Notes under the pieces: generated by a model
Told to the model about the DNA's origin: nothing
The model's input: the letters and a program-made list of their open reading frames with translations, nothing else
Databases searched by the model: none
Position numbers and translations under genes: made by a program
Shown here: positions 42,009 through 51,512 of the stretch, piece by piece
Layout: every line of letters begins with the position of its first letter
Position numbering within the stretch: the stretch's first letter is position 1
Origin: Nitrospirota bacterium
GTDB lineage: Bacteria; Nitrospirota; Nitrospiria; Nitrospirales; Nitrospiraceae
Assembly (NCBI GenBank): GCA_030684575.1
Contig: JAUXVD010000008.1
Coordinates: 620,001-684,000 of the forward strand
Length of the DNA: 64,000 nucleotides
Direction of reading: 5' to 3'

Positions 42009-42713
42009 ATGTTTCAGACAGGTCTATCCGGACTGGTCGGCTCGCTTGGTTCGGTGTCAAAAATCGTTCTCTTGCTCCTGCTCGTATTTTCCGTCATTTC
42101 CTGGGCTGTAATTTTCTCTAAATGGCGAGCCTTCCGCATCGCCGATCGAGAGGATCGGCGGTTTCTTGCGCTCTTAGCCAAAACACACGACCTCGATGAG
42201 TTGTATCGGCAAGTTCGGCGAATCGAGGGGAGTCCCAGTGCTGCTGTGTTCGAAGGTGTGATGGAGCGTGTGGGACCTGGGCGCGCCGAGGGGCGGAACG
42301 GCTCCAGTGCGGGACCGGTGGATCAGCATGTAATCGAGCGGACGGCAGCCCATCTCGGGCAAAGCCAGCTCTCGCGGCTTGAGACCTATCTCCCCTTTCT
42401 TGCCACAACGGGAAATATTACGCCATTTGTCGGACTCCTCGGGACCGTGATGGGAATCATCGATGCGTTTCGTGAGATCGGCACGCAAGGAACCGCCAGT
42501 ATTTCCGCTGTCGCGCCTGGCGTGGCGGAGGCCCTCGTCGCGACGGCAGCGGGTCTGTTCACCGCCATTCCCGCCGTTATCGCCTATAATTACTTTCTTA
42601 TCCGGATTCGCAATACGGCATTCCGGTTGGATTCGGTAACCCTCGAGCTGTTGGCCTCCCTCGCGACTACTGCATCCAAGTCGAAACCTGCTCCGGTCGG
42701 AGCTCAAGGATGA
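42009..42713 (+). CDS. tolQ: TolQ/ExbB-family proton channel subunit
   Basis: This 234-residue membrane protein has three hydrophobic segments: KIVLLLLLVFSVISWAVIFS near the N terminus, then LPFLATTGNITPFVGLLGTV and AEALVATAAGLFTAIPAVIA toward the C terminus. It matches MotA/TolQ/ExbB channel proteins, which form a proton-driven pentamer around TolR. The gene overlaps tolR by 4 bp (ATGA) and heads the Tol-Pal run that follows. The Tol setting favours TolQ over ExbB. Confidence 0.93.
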   Translation: MFQTGLSGLVGSLGSVSKIVLLLLLVFSVISWAVIFSKWRAFRIADREDRRFLALLAKTHDLDELYRQVRRIEGSPSAAVFEGVMERVGPGRAEGRNGSSAGPVDQHVIERTAAHLGQSQLSRLETYLPFLATTGNITPFVGLLGTVMGIIDAFREIGTQGTASISAVAPGVAEALVATAAGLFTAIPAVIAYNYFLIRIRNTAFRLDSVTLELLASLATTASKSKPAPVGAQG

Positions 42714-43162
42714 CCCTTGAGTCTCGGCACCGCCGGTTTCTGGCCGAAATCAATGTGATCCCTCTCGTCGACGTGGTCCTCGTCCTGCTGGTGATTTTCA
42801 TGGTCACGGCGCCGATGCTGTATCGAGGGATGGATATCAAGCTGCCGACCTCTGCCACGAATACGATCAAGCCGGAAATGCGTACGGTGCTCACGATCGA
42901 AAAAGACCAGCGGCTCTATCTCGACAAAGATCCGGTCGGCGTGGCTCAGCTGGAACAGAAATTGAAGCTGTTGAAGCGGGACCACCCCGATGTGTCGCTC
43001 TATCTGAGGGCGGATCGCGATGTGCCCTATGGTATCGTGGTTCAAGTGATGGACGGTGTGAAAAAAGCCGGCATCGAGAAGATCGGGATGGTGACGGAGC
43101 CGGCCGGTCCCGAGCATGTGACCGCGCCGCAAGTCCCGCGTCTGCCGCCGCGAAAGAATTGA
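42710..43162 (+). CDS. tolR: TolR/ExbD-family protein
   Basis: This 150-residue inner-membrane protein has one N-terminal transmembrane helix with the essential Asp (INVIPLVDVVLVLLVIFMVT) and a periplasmic domain ending with GVKKAGIEKIGMVTEP. TolR plugs the TolQ pore and couples proton flow to TolA. Overlap with tolQ and closeness to a TolA-like gene indicate an operon. Length matches the family. Confidence 0.93.
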   Translation: MTLESRHRRFLAEINVIPLVDVVLVLLVIFMVTAPMLYRGMDIKLPTSATNTIKPEMRTVLTIEKDQRLYLDKDPVGVAQLEQKLKLLKRDHPDVSLYLRADRDVPYGIVVQVMDGVKKAGIEKIGMVTEPAGPEHVTAPQVPRLPPRKN

Positions 43163-43190
43163 TGCACCGTGCGTAAGGGGGCTGGTTGTT

Positions 43191-44189
43191 ATGACGTCCC
43201 AGACGTCGGTCCAGTCGAGTCTGTGGTTCGACCAGGACGAATCCGGTATGAACGCTCGCCTCAAGCGAACGCTGGCGTTGTCGTTCGGCCTGCACGTCGC
43301 GCTGTTGCTTGTGATCACCGGGCTTAGACTTCCATCACAAGGTGAGCGCCCGCTGACGTCGGTGGAAGTGTCGCTGGTCAGTCTGCCGGCACCTGTGAGG
43401 CCGGCCGAGCCGTCGAAGCCGGTTGAGTCAGTGAAAACTGCAGATCCGAAGCCGGTCCCTGCGCCATTGGTTAAGACGATGACCGCACGAGCTGCCCCTT
43501 CCGTTGCGCCTCCTAAGGGCGAGGTAAGGAGGGATTTGCTCCGGGATCTTCAGCTCCCGCCGGATGCACCGAAGTTCGGCGATTTGAGCCCTGCAAAAAA
43601 AATAGCAGCTCAATCCCAGCAGGCGGCGAAGGTGAAGGCCTTCGATATTCCACGTGTTCCCGATGTGGCGCCGGACCCGGATGCCAAGCCTTTGCAGCGG
43701 TCTTCAGTCAGCGACGATTTGAATCGTGAACTGGAAGAAGAGTTGAAGAAGATTAAGCAGTTTCAGCCTGCCGCGAAGCTGGATATCCTGAAAGAGGTGA
43801 AGCCGAGCGAGGCGCAAGTGAAACCGGCTCCTCAGCAAGAGGCAAAAGTTTCGTCGGTGAAGACCCCGGATACGGCGCTGAAGATTTCCGGTACGACCGG
43901 GTCGAATCCCTATTGGGCTCGCGTGCAGGCTGTCATCAGCAGTCATTGGGAGCCGCCGCCGATCGATATGGCAGGACAGGCCTATACCATGGTTGTGAAG
44001 TTTCGGCTCCAGCGGGATGGGACGATCAAGGACGTGGTTGTGCAACAGTCGTCAGGGAATGCCTACTATGATCTGGCAGGCCAGCGGGCCGTGCTGAAGC
44101 CGCGTATGGTGCCGGCTTTTCCTGCCGATATGACAGACAGTTATAAGGATGTCGAGATGGTCTTTCGAGTGGGAGAATCGGCCGGATGA
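43191..44189 (+). CDS. TolA-like protein with TonB C-terminal domain
   Basis: This 332-residue protein has a single N-terminal membrane segment (LSFGLHVALLLVITGLRL), a long Pro/Lys/Glu-rich periplasmic stalk (EPSKPVESVKTADPKPVPAP) and a C-terminal TonB-type domain (PYWARVQAVISSHWEPPPID, then LQRDGTIKDVVVQQSSG). TolA bridges TolQR and TolB-Pal during envelope constriction. Its position between tolR and tolB supports this, though the C-terminal domain is of TonB_C kind. It overlaps tolB by 4 bp. A second in-frame ATG lies at 43248. Confidence 0.85.
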   Translation: MTSQTSVQSSLWFDQDESGMNARLKRTLALSFGLHVALLLVITGLRLPSQGERPLTSVEVSLVSLPAPVRPAEPSKPVESVKTADPKPVPAPLVKTMTARAAPSVAPPKGEVRRDLLRDLQLPPDAPKFGDLSPAKKIAAQSQQAAKVKAFDIPRVPDVAPDPDAKPLQRSSVSDDLNRELEEELKKIKQFQPAAKLDILKEVKPSEAQVKPAPQQEAKVSSVKTPDTALKISGTTGSNPYWARVQAVISSHWEPPPIDMAGQAYTMVVKFRLQRDGTIKDVVVQQSSGNAYYDLAGQRAVLKPRMVPAFPADMTDSYKDVEMVFRVGESAG

Positions 44190-45526
44190 CACAAGTGAAA
44201 TTGATCAGTGCGTTGGTCGGCGGGCTGCTGCTGATTGCCGGTGCGATCGGTATTCTGGAGTCCGGCGCGGCAGATGTCTTCCTGGAGGCCACGCGCCCGG
44301 ACTTTCAGAAAATATCGCTGGCGGTCGCGGGGATACAAAATGCCGGCGGCCCCGATTGGTTGGGGGGACGGATCGAAGAAGTCCTCAAGAAAGATGTCAA
44401 ACGCTCCCTGGTCTTTGATTTGTTGGATCTGCCCAGTCTTGGGATTAAGACGTCTGCTATCGGTAACGGGACGGAAGCCGGCTCTAAGGCCGTATTTAAG
44501 CAGGCAGCCGAGAAGGGTGTCTCGGTGCTGGTCTGGGGAAAAGCGGGCCTGAAGGAGGCGGACAAAGATGCCGACGTGAACATGGAAGGCTTCGTCTATG
44601 ACAGCGGCAGCGACGAAGTCGTGGGGGGCAAGCGGTATGCAGGATCCCCCTCGGTGGTGCGGCTGATGGCGCATCGATTTGCCGACGAGCTCGTGTTTCG
44701 GTACACGGGCGAGCCTGGTATTGCGCGGACGAAGATTGCCTATGTGGCCGAACATGGGTCTGCCCGAGAGTTGTTCGTGATGGATTATGATGGATATGAT
44801 ACACGCCAGTTGACGGCCGATGGATTCCTGAATCTTATGCCGCGATGGTCTCCGGATCGCCGGTTTCTCGTGTTTACGGCCTATCGCAACCGGAATTCAC
44901 AGGACATCGATATGATTGAGTTGGCGACGGGTAAGCGATGGACCGTGATTTCCCTGGGGGGGCTGAATATCACTCCGGCGTTGTCTCCTGATGGAAATTT
45001 TCTGGCGTTTGCCTCCAGCCACGAAGGCAATTCGGAACTCTATCGGTTGGATACCAGGACGAAAGCGATCCAGCGCCTGACATCAAATCCGTCCGGCGAC
45101 TTGTCTCCCTCCTGGTCTCCGAACGGGAGAGAGCTGGTGTTTGTGTCGGATCGAGGGGGCGGGCCGCAGTTGTTCCTGATGGGGGCGGACGGTTCGAACG
45201 TGCGTCGTCTGACGTTTGAAGGCGACTATAATGCGGCGCCGGTCTGGTCACCGCGCGGCAACTGGATTGCCTATGTCTGCCGGGCTCGTCGGGAGTATAA
45301 GCTCTGCCTCATTTCGCCCGACGGACAGAAGCGGATGCAATTGACGACAGGACCGGGCGTCGACGATTCACCCTCCTGGTCTCCGGATGGCCGGCATCTG
45401 GTGTTCAGTTCGACGTCCGATGGCAAGAGCCACATTTATATGATCAATGCCGATGGGAAGGATATCGAGCGGCTGACCTTTGAGGGGACGCACAATAGCG
45501 CCCCTTCCTGGTCCCCGGCATCGTGA
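44186..45526 (+). CDS. tolB: Tol-Pal system protein TolB
   Basis: This 446-residue periplasmic protein has a TolB N-terminal domain (about residues 30-170), followed by a beta-propeller made of repeated WSPDRRFLVFTAYRN, LSPDGNFLAFASSHEGNSEL and WSPDGRHLVFSSTSDGKSHI units (TolB/PD40 repeats). TolB binds Pal and TolA. The N-terminal signal is hydrophobic (LISALVGGLLLIAGAIGIL). It follows the TolA-like gene with a 4-bp overlap and precedes pal by 80 bp. Length is normal. Confidence 0.93.
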   Translation: MTQVKLISALVGGLLLIAGAIGILESGAADVFLEATRPDFQKISLAVAGIQNAGGPDWLGGRIEEVLKKDVKRSLVFDLLDLPSLGIKTSAIGNGTEAGSKAVFKQAAEKGVSVLVWGKAGLKEADKDADVNMEGFVYDSGSDEVVGGKRYAGSPSVVRLMAHRFADELVFRYTGEPGIARTKIAYVAEHGSARELFVMDYDGYDTRQLTADGFLNLMPRWSPDRRFLVFTAYRNRNSQDIDMIELATGKRWTVISLGGLNITPALSPDGNFLAFASSHEGNSELYRLDTRTKAIQRLTSNPSGDLSPSWSPNGRELVFVSDRGGGPQLFLMGADGSNVRRLTFEGDYNAAPVWSPRGNWIAYVCRARREYKLCLISPDGQKRMQLTTGPGVDDSPSWSPDGRHLVFSSTSDGKSHIYMINADGKDIERLTFEGTHNSAPSWSPAS

Positions 45527-45606
45527 GAGGGCCCGTACGATTTCAGCAAGTGAGTACACGCATATCAACGATTGAGATGACTTATATAGAAAGAGGAGAA
45601 GGATTT

Positions 45607-46290
45607 ATGAAGAAGACGTTGTGTGCCTGCGGCGTGACGCTCGTGGCGAGCCTGGCGTTGATGAGTATGTCGGGCTGTTCCAAGAAGTCTGTGCAATCGG
45701 GCGGTGATTCCCAGGCCACTCAAGGCATGGCAAAGGGAGGAAGTGCAGGAAGTTCAGATAGCTCGAAGTCCGGGGTGGGCAGTTTCCCGGACACGAGTCT
45801 TCAGTCCAGTGGGGGAGGACTTCATGGGATCAACAAGAATCCTTCGGAAGAGCGAATCGGTGGCGGTACGTTGTTGGCAAAAGCCGATCCTTCCGGCAGC
45901 GACGGGCGGCAAATGGATGAGATCCGTGCCGAGCAAGCGGCTTCGGCCGCAGCAGGCTTGCGAGATGTATTTTTCGGCTACGATAGCTGGACCATTTCCG
46001 AGGATGGGCGCCAAGCGCTGGGCCGCGACGCCGAATGGATGAAAAGCAATGCCAGTGCGCAGGTCAAGGTCGAAGGGCATTGCGACGAGCGCGGGACCTC
46101 TGCCTACAATCTCGTCCTCGGGGAAAAACGGGCGAAAGCGGCGCGGAATTATCTGGTCGAACTCGGTGTCGGCGCCAATCGTTTGTCCGTGGTGTCGTAT
46201 GGGAAAGAGCGGCCTTCTTGCAATGAACGTACGGAGGCCTGTTATCAGCAGAACCGGCGCGGACATCTTGCGTTAAAGGCCGGGAAGTAA
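45607..46290 (+). CDS. pal: peptidoglycan-associated lipoprotein Pal
   Basis: This 227-residue outer-membrane lipoprotein has the signal LCACGVTLVASLALMSMSGC (lipobox MSGC), a Ser/Gly-rich linker and a C-terminal OmpA-like domain. The peptidoglycan-contacting segment VKVEGHCDERGTSAYNLVLG and LGEKRAKAARNYLVELGV are typical Pal sequences. Start at 45607 is supported by GAGGAGAAGG. Pal anchors the outer membrane to peptidoglycan and is part of the Tol system encoded upstream. Confidence 0.93.
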   Translation: MKKTLCACGVTLVASLALMSMSGCSKKSVQSGGDSQATQGMAKGGSAGSSDSSKSGVGSFPDTSLQSSGGGLHGINKNPSEERIGGGTLLAKADPSGSDGRQMDEIRAEQAASAAAGLRDVFFGYDSWTISEDGRQALGRDAEWMKSNASAQVKVEGHCDERGTSAYNLVLGEKRAKAARNYLVELGVGANRLSVVSYGKERPSCNERTEACYQQNRRGHLALKAGK

Positions 46291-46375
46291 GCGGTATGCT
46301 CGTTGTTGTGATGGGTAGGGCTCCGTTGTCCGTGAAGCAAGTGCAGGGAATTCCTTTATCATAGTGGGTGAAACG

Positions 46376-47830
46376 ATGTGGAACCATTCGGATACAAGGG
46401 GAACCTGGACGACGATCAGTCTCATCTGTGCGCTGCTGTCTGCCGGTTGCGTTGCGCAACAAGCGGATCTCAAGCAGACAGAAAAGAGTCTTCAGCGCAG
46501 CATCAAGCAGACGAGCGATGAGTCGGCGCAGACCCGTGCACGACAGAGTCAGGAAATTTCGGTGCTTCGGGAGCAGGAGTTGCCGCAGTTGCGTGGTGAA
46601 TTGGAGCGGGCATTGCATCAGGCCCAGGAGCTCCAGGGTAAGCAGGAGGACTTGAAGCAACGTTCGGCGATACTTGAACAGCAAACCAAGAAATTGGAAC
46701 ACCTGGCGGGGAAACTGGACACAGAGAACGCCAATCGCTATGCGCAGGTTCGCGAAAGCCTGAATGCACAGGATGTGAAGACCAAAGGGGATCGTGACCA
46801 GTTCAGGACCGAGATGAACAGCCGCCTCGACGACGTCAATAAGCAGATGGAGATTCTGCGAAAAGAATTGATCGAGGCGGTGCAGAAGACCAACGGCGCA
46901 CTCATGAAGAATGTGGATGCCCGTCTTGAGGAGCAGCGCAAGGCTGCGGCGGACAGTCAAAACCGCCAGGACCAATTGGCCGCCAAGTTCGCGCAGTTCA
47001 GTCAGTCCTTGACGGGGTTCAGGGATTCGTTGACAGGATTGAGCGAGCGGGTTGGTCAAGAAGAGCAGACGAATAAAGCCTCGACTGCCCATATCAACGA
47101 GATGAATAAATCCGTGACCAGTCACTTAGGCGAGGTCAATAAGAGCGTTGCGTCTGTTGCGCAGAAGTTCGCAGCTCGTTTCGATGAGCAGGACCGCCGT
47201 CTAGATGCCCTCTCCACAGCCGTCGATCAGGCGGCCCAGAACACACATGTGCGTGGAGGAAACAAGGCTGGTGCTCGTCAGCCAGCGTCGAAGACGTCTC
47301 CTCGATCGGCGCCGATGCTGTCGTCCGATACCGCAACAGTTGAGCCGGTTGCGCCGTCGGCGGCACTTCCTGTGCAGACCGAGGCGGCGGCATCAACAAG
47401 CGAATCCGAGGAGTCGCCGCGTCCACAAGTTAGCCAGAACGTGGAGCATGCCGACAAGCTTGAGTACGAACGGCTGCTGGCCCTCTTTCGTGATGGGAAC
47501 CTCGATGGAGCCCGGCAGGGATTTGCCGCATTTTTACGTGACTATCCAAGCTCGGATCTCTCTCCCAACGCGCGGTATTGGCTGGGTGAGTCGCATTACG
47601 GCAAGAAGGATTATCGGCAGGCGATCGATTCGTACGATCGTGTCGAGCTGGATTTTCCCCAGAGCGAGAAAGTCCCGGCAGCGATTTTGAAGAAGGGCTA
47701 TGCGTACTTGGCGATGAAAGATAAGAAGCGCGCCTCTTCGGCCTTCAAACAGGTGGTGACGTTGTATCCACGGAGTCCGGAGGCAGGTAAAGCGTCCGAT
47801 AAACTATCCCAGTTGAAGGAGTCGCGATAA
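46376..47830 (+). CDS. CpoB/YbgF-like tol-pal system protein 1
   Basis: This protein of about 484 residues has a lipoprotein signal (TTISLICALLSAGC, lipobox SAGC), a long coiled coil over residues 30-250 (SQEISVLREQELPQLRGELE) and a C-terminal TPR domain with YERLLALFRDGNLDGARQGF and ESHYGKKDYRQAIDSYDRVE. CpoB (YbgF) coordinates Tol activity with peptidoglycan synthesis in E. coli; there it is about 260 residues, so this protein is about twice the usual length because of its coiled coil. Start at the ATG 46376 puts the signal peptide at the N terminus. Confidence 0.85.
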   Translation: MWNHSDTRGTWTTISLICALLSAGCVAQQADLKQTEKSLQRSIKQTSDESAQTRARQSQEISVLREQELPQLRGELERALHQAQELQGKQEDLKQRSAILEQQTKKLEHLAGKLDTENANRYAQVRESLNAQDVKTKGDRDQFRTEMNSRLDDVNKQMEILRKELIEAVQKTNGALMKNVDARLEEQRKAAADSQNRQDQLAAKFAQFSQSLTGFRDSLTGLSERVGQEEQTNKASTAHINEMNKSVTSHLGEVNKSVASVAQKFAARFDEQDRRLDALSTAVDQAAQNTHVRGGNKAGARQPASKTSPRSAPMLSSDTATVEPVAPSAALPVQTEAAASTSESEESPRPQVSQNVEHADKLEYERLLALFRDGNLDGARQGFAAFLRDYPSSDLSPNARYWLGESHYGKKDYRQAIDSYDRVELDFPQSEKVPAAILKKGYAYLAMKDKKRASSAFKQVVTLYPRSPEAGKASDKLSQLKESR

Positions 47831-47835
47831 CCGTG

Positions 47836-48612
47836 ATGCGCAAGAACATACAGTGTGTAGGGTTGGTGGTGATGCTGTGGCTCGGTGGCTGTGCGAAACA
47901 TGCTGACTTTGTCGAGTTACGTGATAATTTGTCGACGGTGTCGAAGTCGCAAGATCAGGATCAAAAACGGTTGGATGCTCTGCAACGACGGTTGGAGTCG
48001 CTGGAACGGGTGAAGGATAGCGAATCGGGCAAGTCGAAGGGCGATCCGAAAATCGATGAGTTGTCTGCGCGGGTCCAAAAGTTAGAAAGCCGGATGGCTG
48101 CCAAACCAGAGGAGATACCGAGTGCACCGGCTGCGCCCAAGATGGAACCGGCTCCAGGAGAGCCGGTCCGTCCCTCCAAACCGCAGAAGCCCGCGTCGGC
48201 ATCGGATGTGCCGACGATGATGCCCGGTGTCCCGACGATTACCCCGACGTCGGCGTTCAATCTGGCGTACAACGATTATCTCAATGGGAAATACGATCTT
48301 GCCGTGGCGGGCTTTCAGCGATTTGTGAAAGACTTCCCCGGCACGTCGCTGACGCCGAACGGTTATTACTGGCTGGGCGAGTCGTCCTATCAGCAGAAAG
48401 ACTATGTGCGCGCGATCCAAGCATTCGAGTATCTTACGACAGAGTTTCCGGGCAATGAGAAGGTGCCGGCAGCGCTCTTTAAGTCGGGACTTGCGGCGGG
48501 CGAGACCGGAGATCTCGTGAAATCGAAGAAGCATCTCAAACGCGTCATCGAAGAGTTTCCTACGTCGGACGAGGCGAAGTTGGCCAAGAGCAAGCTCGCA
48601 GAAATTCGATGA
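47836..48612 (+). CDS. CpoB/YbgF-like tol-pal system protein 2
   Basis: This protein of about 258 residues, the normal CpoB length, has a lipoprotein-type signal (GLVVMLWLGGCAKHADF, lipobox LGGC), a coiled coil (VSKSQDQDQKRLDALQRRLE) for trimerisation and a C-terminal TPR region with AFNLAYNDYLNGKYDLAVAG and SYQQKDYVRAIQAFEYL. It starts 5 bp after the first cpoB-like gene, whose TPR half is similar, which suggests an old tandem duplication followed by expansion of the first copy's coiled coil. Confidence 0.85.
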   Translation: MRKNIQCVGLVVMLWLGGCAKHADFVELRDNLSTVSKSQDQDQKRLDALQRRLESLERVKDSESGKSKGDPKIDELSARVQKLESRMAAKPEEIPSAPAAPKMEPAPGEPVRPSKPQKPASASDVPTMMPGVPTITPTSAFNLAYNDYLNGKYDLAVAGFQRFVKDFPGTSLTPNGYYWLGESSYQQKDYVRAIQAFEYLTTEFPGNEKVPAALFKSGLAAGETGDLVKSKKHLKRVIEEFPTSDEAKLAKSKLAEIR

Positions 48613-48678
48613 CCGGACGGTTCTCAAAACCGTTCGCCGGCGCTCCCTTGTTGCCGGCGTCCCCTGGAGCCTAGCCCC

Positions 48679-50511
48679 ATGCCCGCGGCCAGTTGCACCG
48701 CTAAAATCCAGGTTCTTCCAGACGATGTAATCAGCCGCATTGCGGCCGGCGAGGTCGTCGAGCGCCCTGCCGCCGTCGTCAAAGAGCTGCTGGAGAATAG
48801 TCTCGATGCCGGCGGCCTGCATATCACGATCGATGTGAAAGATGGCGGACTTGCCCTCATTCGTGTGACGGATGACGGAGAGGGCATCAGCCGTGCGGAC
48901 CTTCCCCGTGCCTTCGAGCGGCATGCCACCAGCAAGCTCCGGTCAGATCGGGATCTGGCTACGGTGACGACGATGGGCTTTCGCGGCGAGGCCCTTCCGA
49001 GCATCGCGTCCGTGTCTCACGTGCTGGTGACGACGTCGACTAGGCAGGATACGGTGGGCGCACAGCTCACCCTGATCGCAGGCGCGGGCAGCGCAATTCT
49101 CGACGCGCCTGCCGTACCTGGCACCAGGATCGAAGTTTCCAACCTGTTTTTCAATCAACCGGCGAGAAAGAAGTTCCTCAAGACGACCACAACTGAGTTT
49201 TCCCATATCAATCATGTCGTGCAGCTCGCAGGTCTGGCCTGGCCGTCGGTGCACTTTCGTCTCACCCATAACGGCCAAGAGATCCTCAATTACCCCGCGG
49301 TGGCGTCGGATCGGGATCGAATCCTCCAAGTCTATCGCCCGGCGTTTCTTGACCGAACCATTGAGGTGAGGGGCCGGGCAGGGGGCCTCGCGATTCGCGG
49401 CGTCATGGTCGATCCTGTTCATGCACGGTCCTCGAAGATGCCGCAGGAATTGTTTGTGAACCGGCGTCCGGTCCGTAACGCAACCGTCTTTCATGCGGTC
49501 ATGGACGGGTATGGATCGTTTCTTCCCAAGGGATCACACCCGACGTTCGTCCTCTTTTTGGATATCGAGCCGGATCGACTGGATGTCAACGTACATCCCA
49601 CGAAAAAGGAAGTCCGTTTTGCGGACACAGAATCGCTCCATCAGTTGGTGCGCCAGTCCATCCGTCACGCACTCGGGGGGGCCGAACGGACGGCCATAGT
49701 GGGTCTCACGCCGACAGGGCAGTCGGAGAAGGCCACGGAGTTCGTTTCCACGGTCGGGCGAGAAACTCCCTCCTTTCAGGGTTCTCATCAGGCGGCATCG
49801 CTATCAAGCGCTACGCTGGATTTTAGAACTCCTTCGAATGACGCGGTCCCTCGATCAGGCAGCATTGAGGGCAGTCAGTTGGCGTTCGCCCATGAGTCAG
49901 TGGCCGATTATCAGCGGACAGGGAAACCTCATATCGTCCCGTTTGGGCAAATTCGTCAGACCTATCTCGTGGCGCAGGTGGGCGAAGAACTCCAAGTGAT
50001 CGATCAACATACGGCGCACGAGCGGGTCCTTTTTCAACGGCTGTGGCGGGGCTGGCAAAGCCGGAACATTCCGTCGCAGCCGCTCTTGATTCCGGAGCCG
50101 ATTGAGCTGTCAGCCATCCAGAGCACGTTGTTACTGAAGCGGGGTGATGACCTGGAGAAGCTCGGCCTCTTGATTGAGCCGTTTGGTGCCACGGCTGTGG
50201 CGATTCGCGGCGTGCCGGTTGGCCTTGGCAAGGTGGATGTGCCGGCATTGGTGCAGGATCTGCTCGACGATGTGACCGAATGGGACAAGGCTCCGTCGTT
50301 GGACTTGCGAGTACAGCCCGTGCTGGCGTCTCTCGCCTGTCATGGGGCGGTGCGGGCCGGACGAACCATGGCGCTTCCCGAGATTCAACAGTTGATTCAG
50401 GATTGGATGGAAGAGGGCTTGATCACGACGTGCCCGCATGGGCGCCGCACCGCGTTTCGCCTTTCGACCGATGAACTCGCCAAGTTGTTCGGTCGGGTCG
50501 GATGGACATGA
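48679..50511 (+). CDS. mutL: DNA mismatch repair protein MutL
   Basis: This 610-residue protein has a GHKL ATPase domain (EVVERPAAVVKELLENSLDA, RVTDDGEGI, GFRGEALPSIASV, GTRIEVSNLFFNQPA) and a C-terminal dimerisation domain. MutL coordinates mismatch repair with MutS. In endonuclease-type MutL the C-terminal motif is DQHAxxExxxxE; here it reads DQHTAHERVLFQ, with the last Glu replaced by Gln, while the later CPHGRRTAFRL segment is kept. The nicking activity may therefore be reduced or lost. The gene overlaps miaA by 10 bp. Confidence 0.93.
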   Translation: MPAASCTAKIQVLPDDVISRIAAGEVVERPAAVVKELLENSLDAGGLHITIDVKDGGLALIRVTDDGEGISRADLPRAFERHATSKLRSDRDLATVTTMGFRGEALPSIASVSHVLVTTSTRQDTVGAQLTLIAGAGSAILDAPAVPGTRIEVSNLFFNQPARKKFLKTTTTEFSHINHVVQLAGLAWPSVHFRLTHNGQEILNYPAVASDRDRILQVYRPAFLDRTIEVRGRAGGLAIRGVMVDPVHARSSKMPQELFVNRRPVRNATVFHAVMDGYGSFLPKGSHPTFVLFLDIEPDRLDVNVHPTKKEVRFADTESLHQLVRQSIRHALGGAERTAIVGLTPTGQSEKATEFVSTVGRETPSFQGSHQAASLSSATLDFRTPSNDAVPRSGSIEGSQLAFAHESVADYQRTGKPHIVPFGQIRQTYLVAQVGEELQVIDQHTAHERVLFQRLWRGWQSRNIPSQPLLIPEPIELSAIQSTLLLKRGDDLEKLGLLIEPFGATAVAIRGVPVGLGKVDVPALVQDLLDDVTEWDKAPSLDLRVQPVLASLACHGAVRAGRTMALPEIQQLIQDWMEEGLITTCPHGRRTAFRLSTDELAKLFGRVGWT

Positions 50512-51512
50512 TGGCTACTCCGACTCGGGCGATACATCGGCTGTCTGACATACAGGTCTGGTGTAAGCCTGTGGTTGTGATTCTTGGACCGACGGCTGTG
50601 GGGAAGAGCCGTGTTGCGGTCGAGGTCGCGAAGGCGTTCGAGACGGAGGTGCTCACGGCAGATTCCCGGCAAGTCTATCGCGGGATGGATATCGGGACGG
50701 ACAAACCGGCTCAGGAGGAGCGCCAGGAGGTTCCTCACCGTCTGATCGATCTCGTCAATCCCGATGAACCGTTTAATGCAGGACTGTATCGCGGTCAGGC
50801 GGTCGATGAGATAGATCGTCTCTATCGGGATCACCGTCTTCCCTTAGTGGTGGGTGGCACAGGGCTCTACGTGCGGACCCTTCTCAAGGGCTTGTGCGAT
50901 GCTCCACCGGCCGATCCAATGCTGCGGGCGGCCTTGAGGCAGGAGGCAAAGGAGCAGGGGCTCGATCGCCTCTACGCGCGACTCATAGGCGTTGATCCTG
51001 TGGCGGCGGCTCGGCTGCATCCACGGGATGAATCGAAAGTCATTCGCGCGTTGGAGGTGTACCAACTGTCTGGACGTCGCATGTCGGAGTTTCAGCAGGA
51101 GCATGCATTTGCCGAACGGCCATTTTGTGCGTTGATCATCGGTCTGAATCGCGACCGCGATGTGCTGTATCGGCGCATCGAGGAGCGAATCGATTGGCAA
51201 CTGGCTCATGGTTTGATAGAAGAGACGACACACCTTCTCTCCCTGGGGTATCAGCGTGAGAGCTCGGCGATGAAGGGCTTGGGGTATCGACAGGTGGCCG
51301 AACACTTGGCCGGTGAGTACGATGCGGCGGAGATGGTGCGTCGCTTCAAGCGGGATACGAGACATTTTTCCAAGCGACAAATGACCTGGTTTCGAAAGGA
51401 GCCGGGAGTGCAGTGGCTGGCGATCGAGAATTCTGACTCTGTCGCGCACACGGCTGAGTTGGTGATTGGGCAGGTCGAGCGATTTCTTCTGACACTTGAG
51501 GGCCAGGCATGA
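50502..51512 (+). CDS. miaA: tRNA dimethylallyltransferase
   Basis: This 336-residue enzyme adds a dimethylallyl group to A37 of UNN-decoding tRNAs. The P-loop is VILGPTAVGKSRVAVEVA near residue 30, followed by DSRQVYRGMDIGTDKPAQEE and VVGGTGLYVRTLLKGLC. The C-terminal region binds the tRNA. The ATG at 50502 overlaps the mutL 3' end by 10 bp; ATGs at 50508 or 50511 are alternatives. It overlaps mtnP by 4 bp. Confidence 0.94.
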   Translation: MDMMATPTRAIHRLSDIQVWCKPVVVILGPTAVGKSRVAVEVAKAFETEVLTADSRQVYRGMDIGTDKPAQEERQEVPHRLIDLVNPDEPFNAGLYRGQAVDEIDRLYRDHRLPLVVGGTGLYVRTLLKGLCDAPPADPMLRAALRQEAKEQGLDRLYARLIGVDPVAAARLHPRDESKVIRALEVYQLSGRRMSEFQQEHAFAERPFCALIIGLNRDRDVLYRRIEERIDWQLAHGLIEETTHLLSLGYQRESSAMKGLGYRQVAEHLAGEYDAAEMVRRFKRDTRHFSKRQMTWFRKEPGVQWLAIENSDSVAHTAELVIGQVERFLLTLEGQA

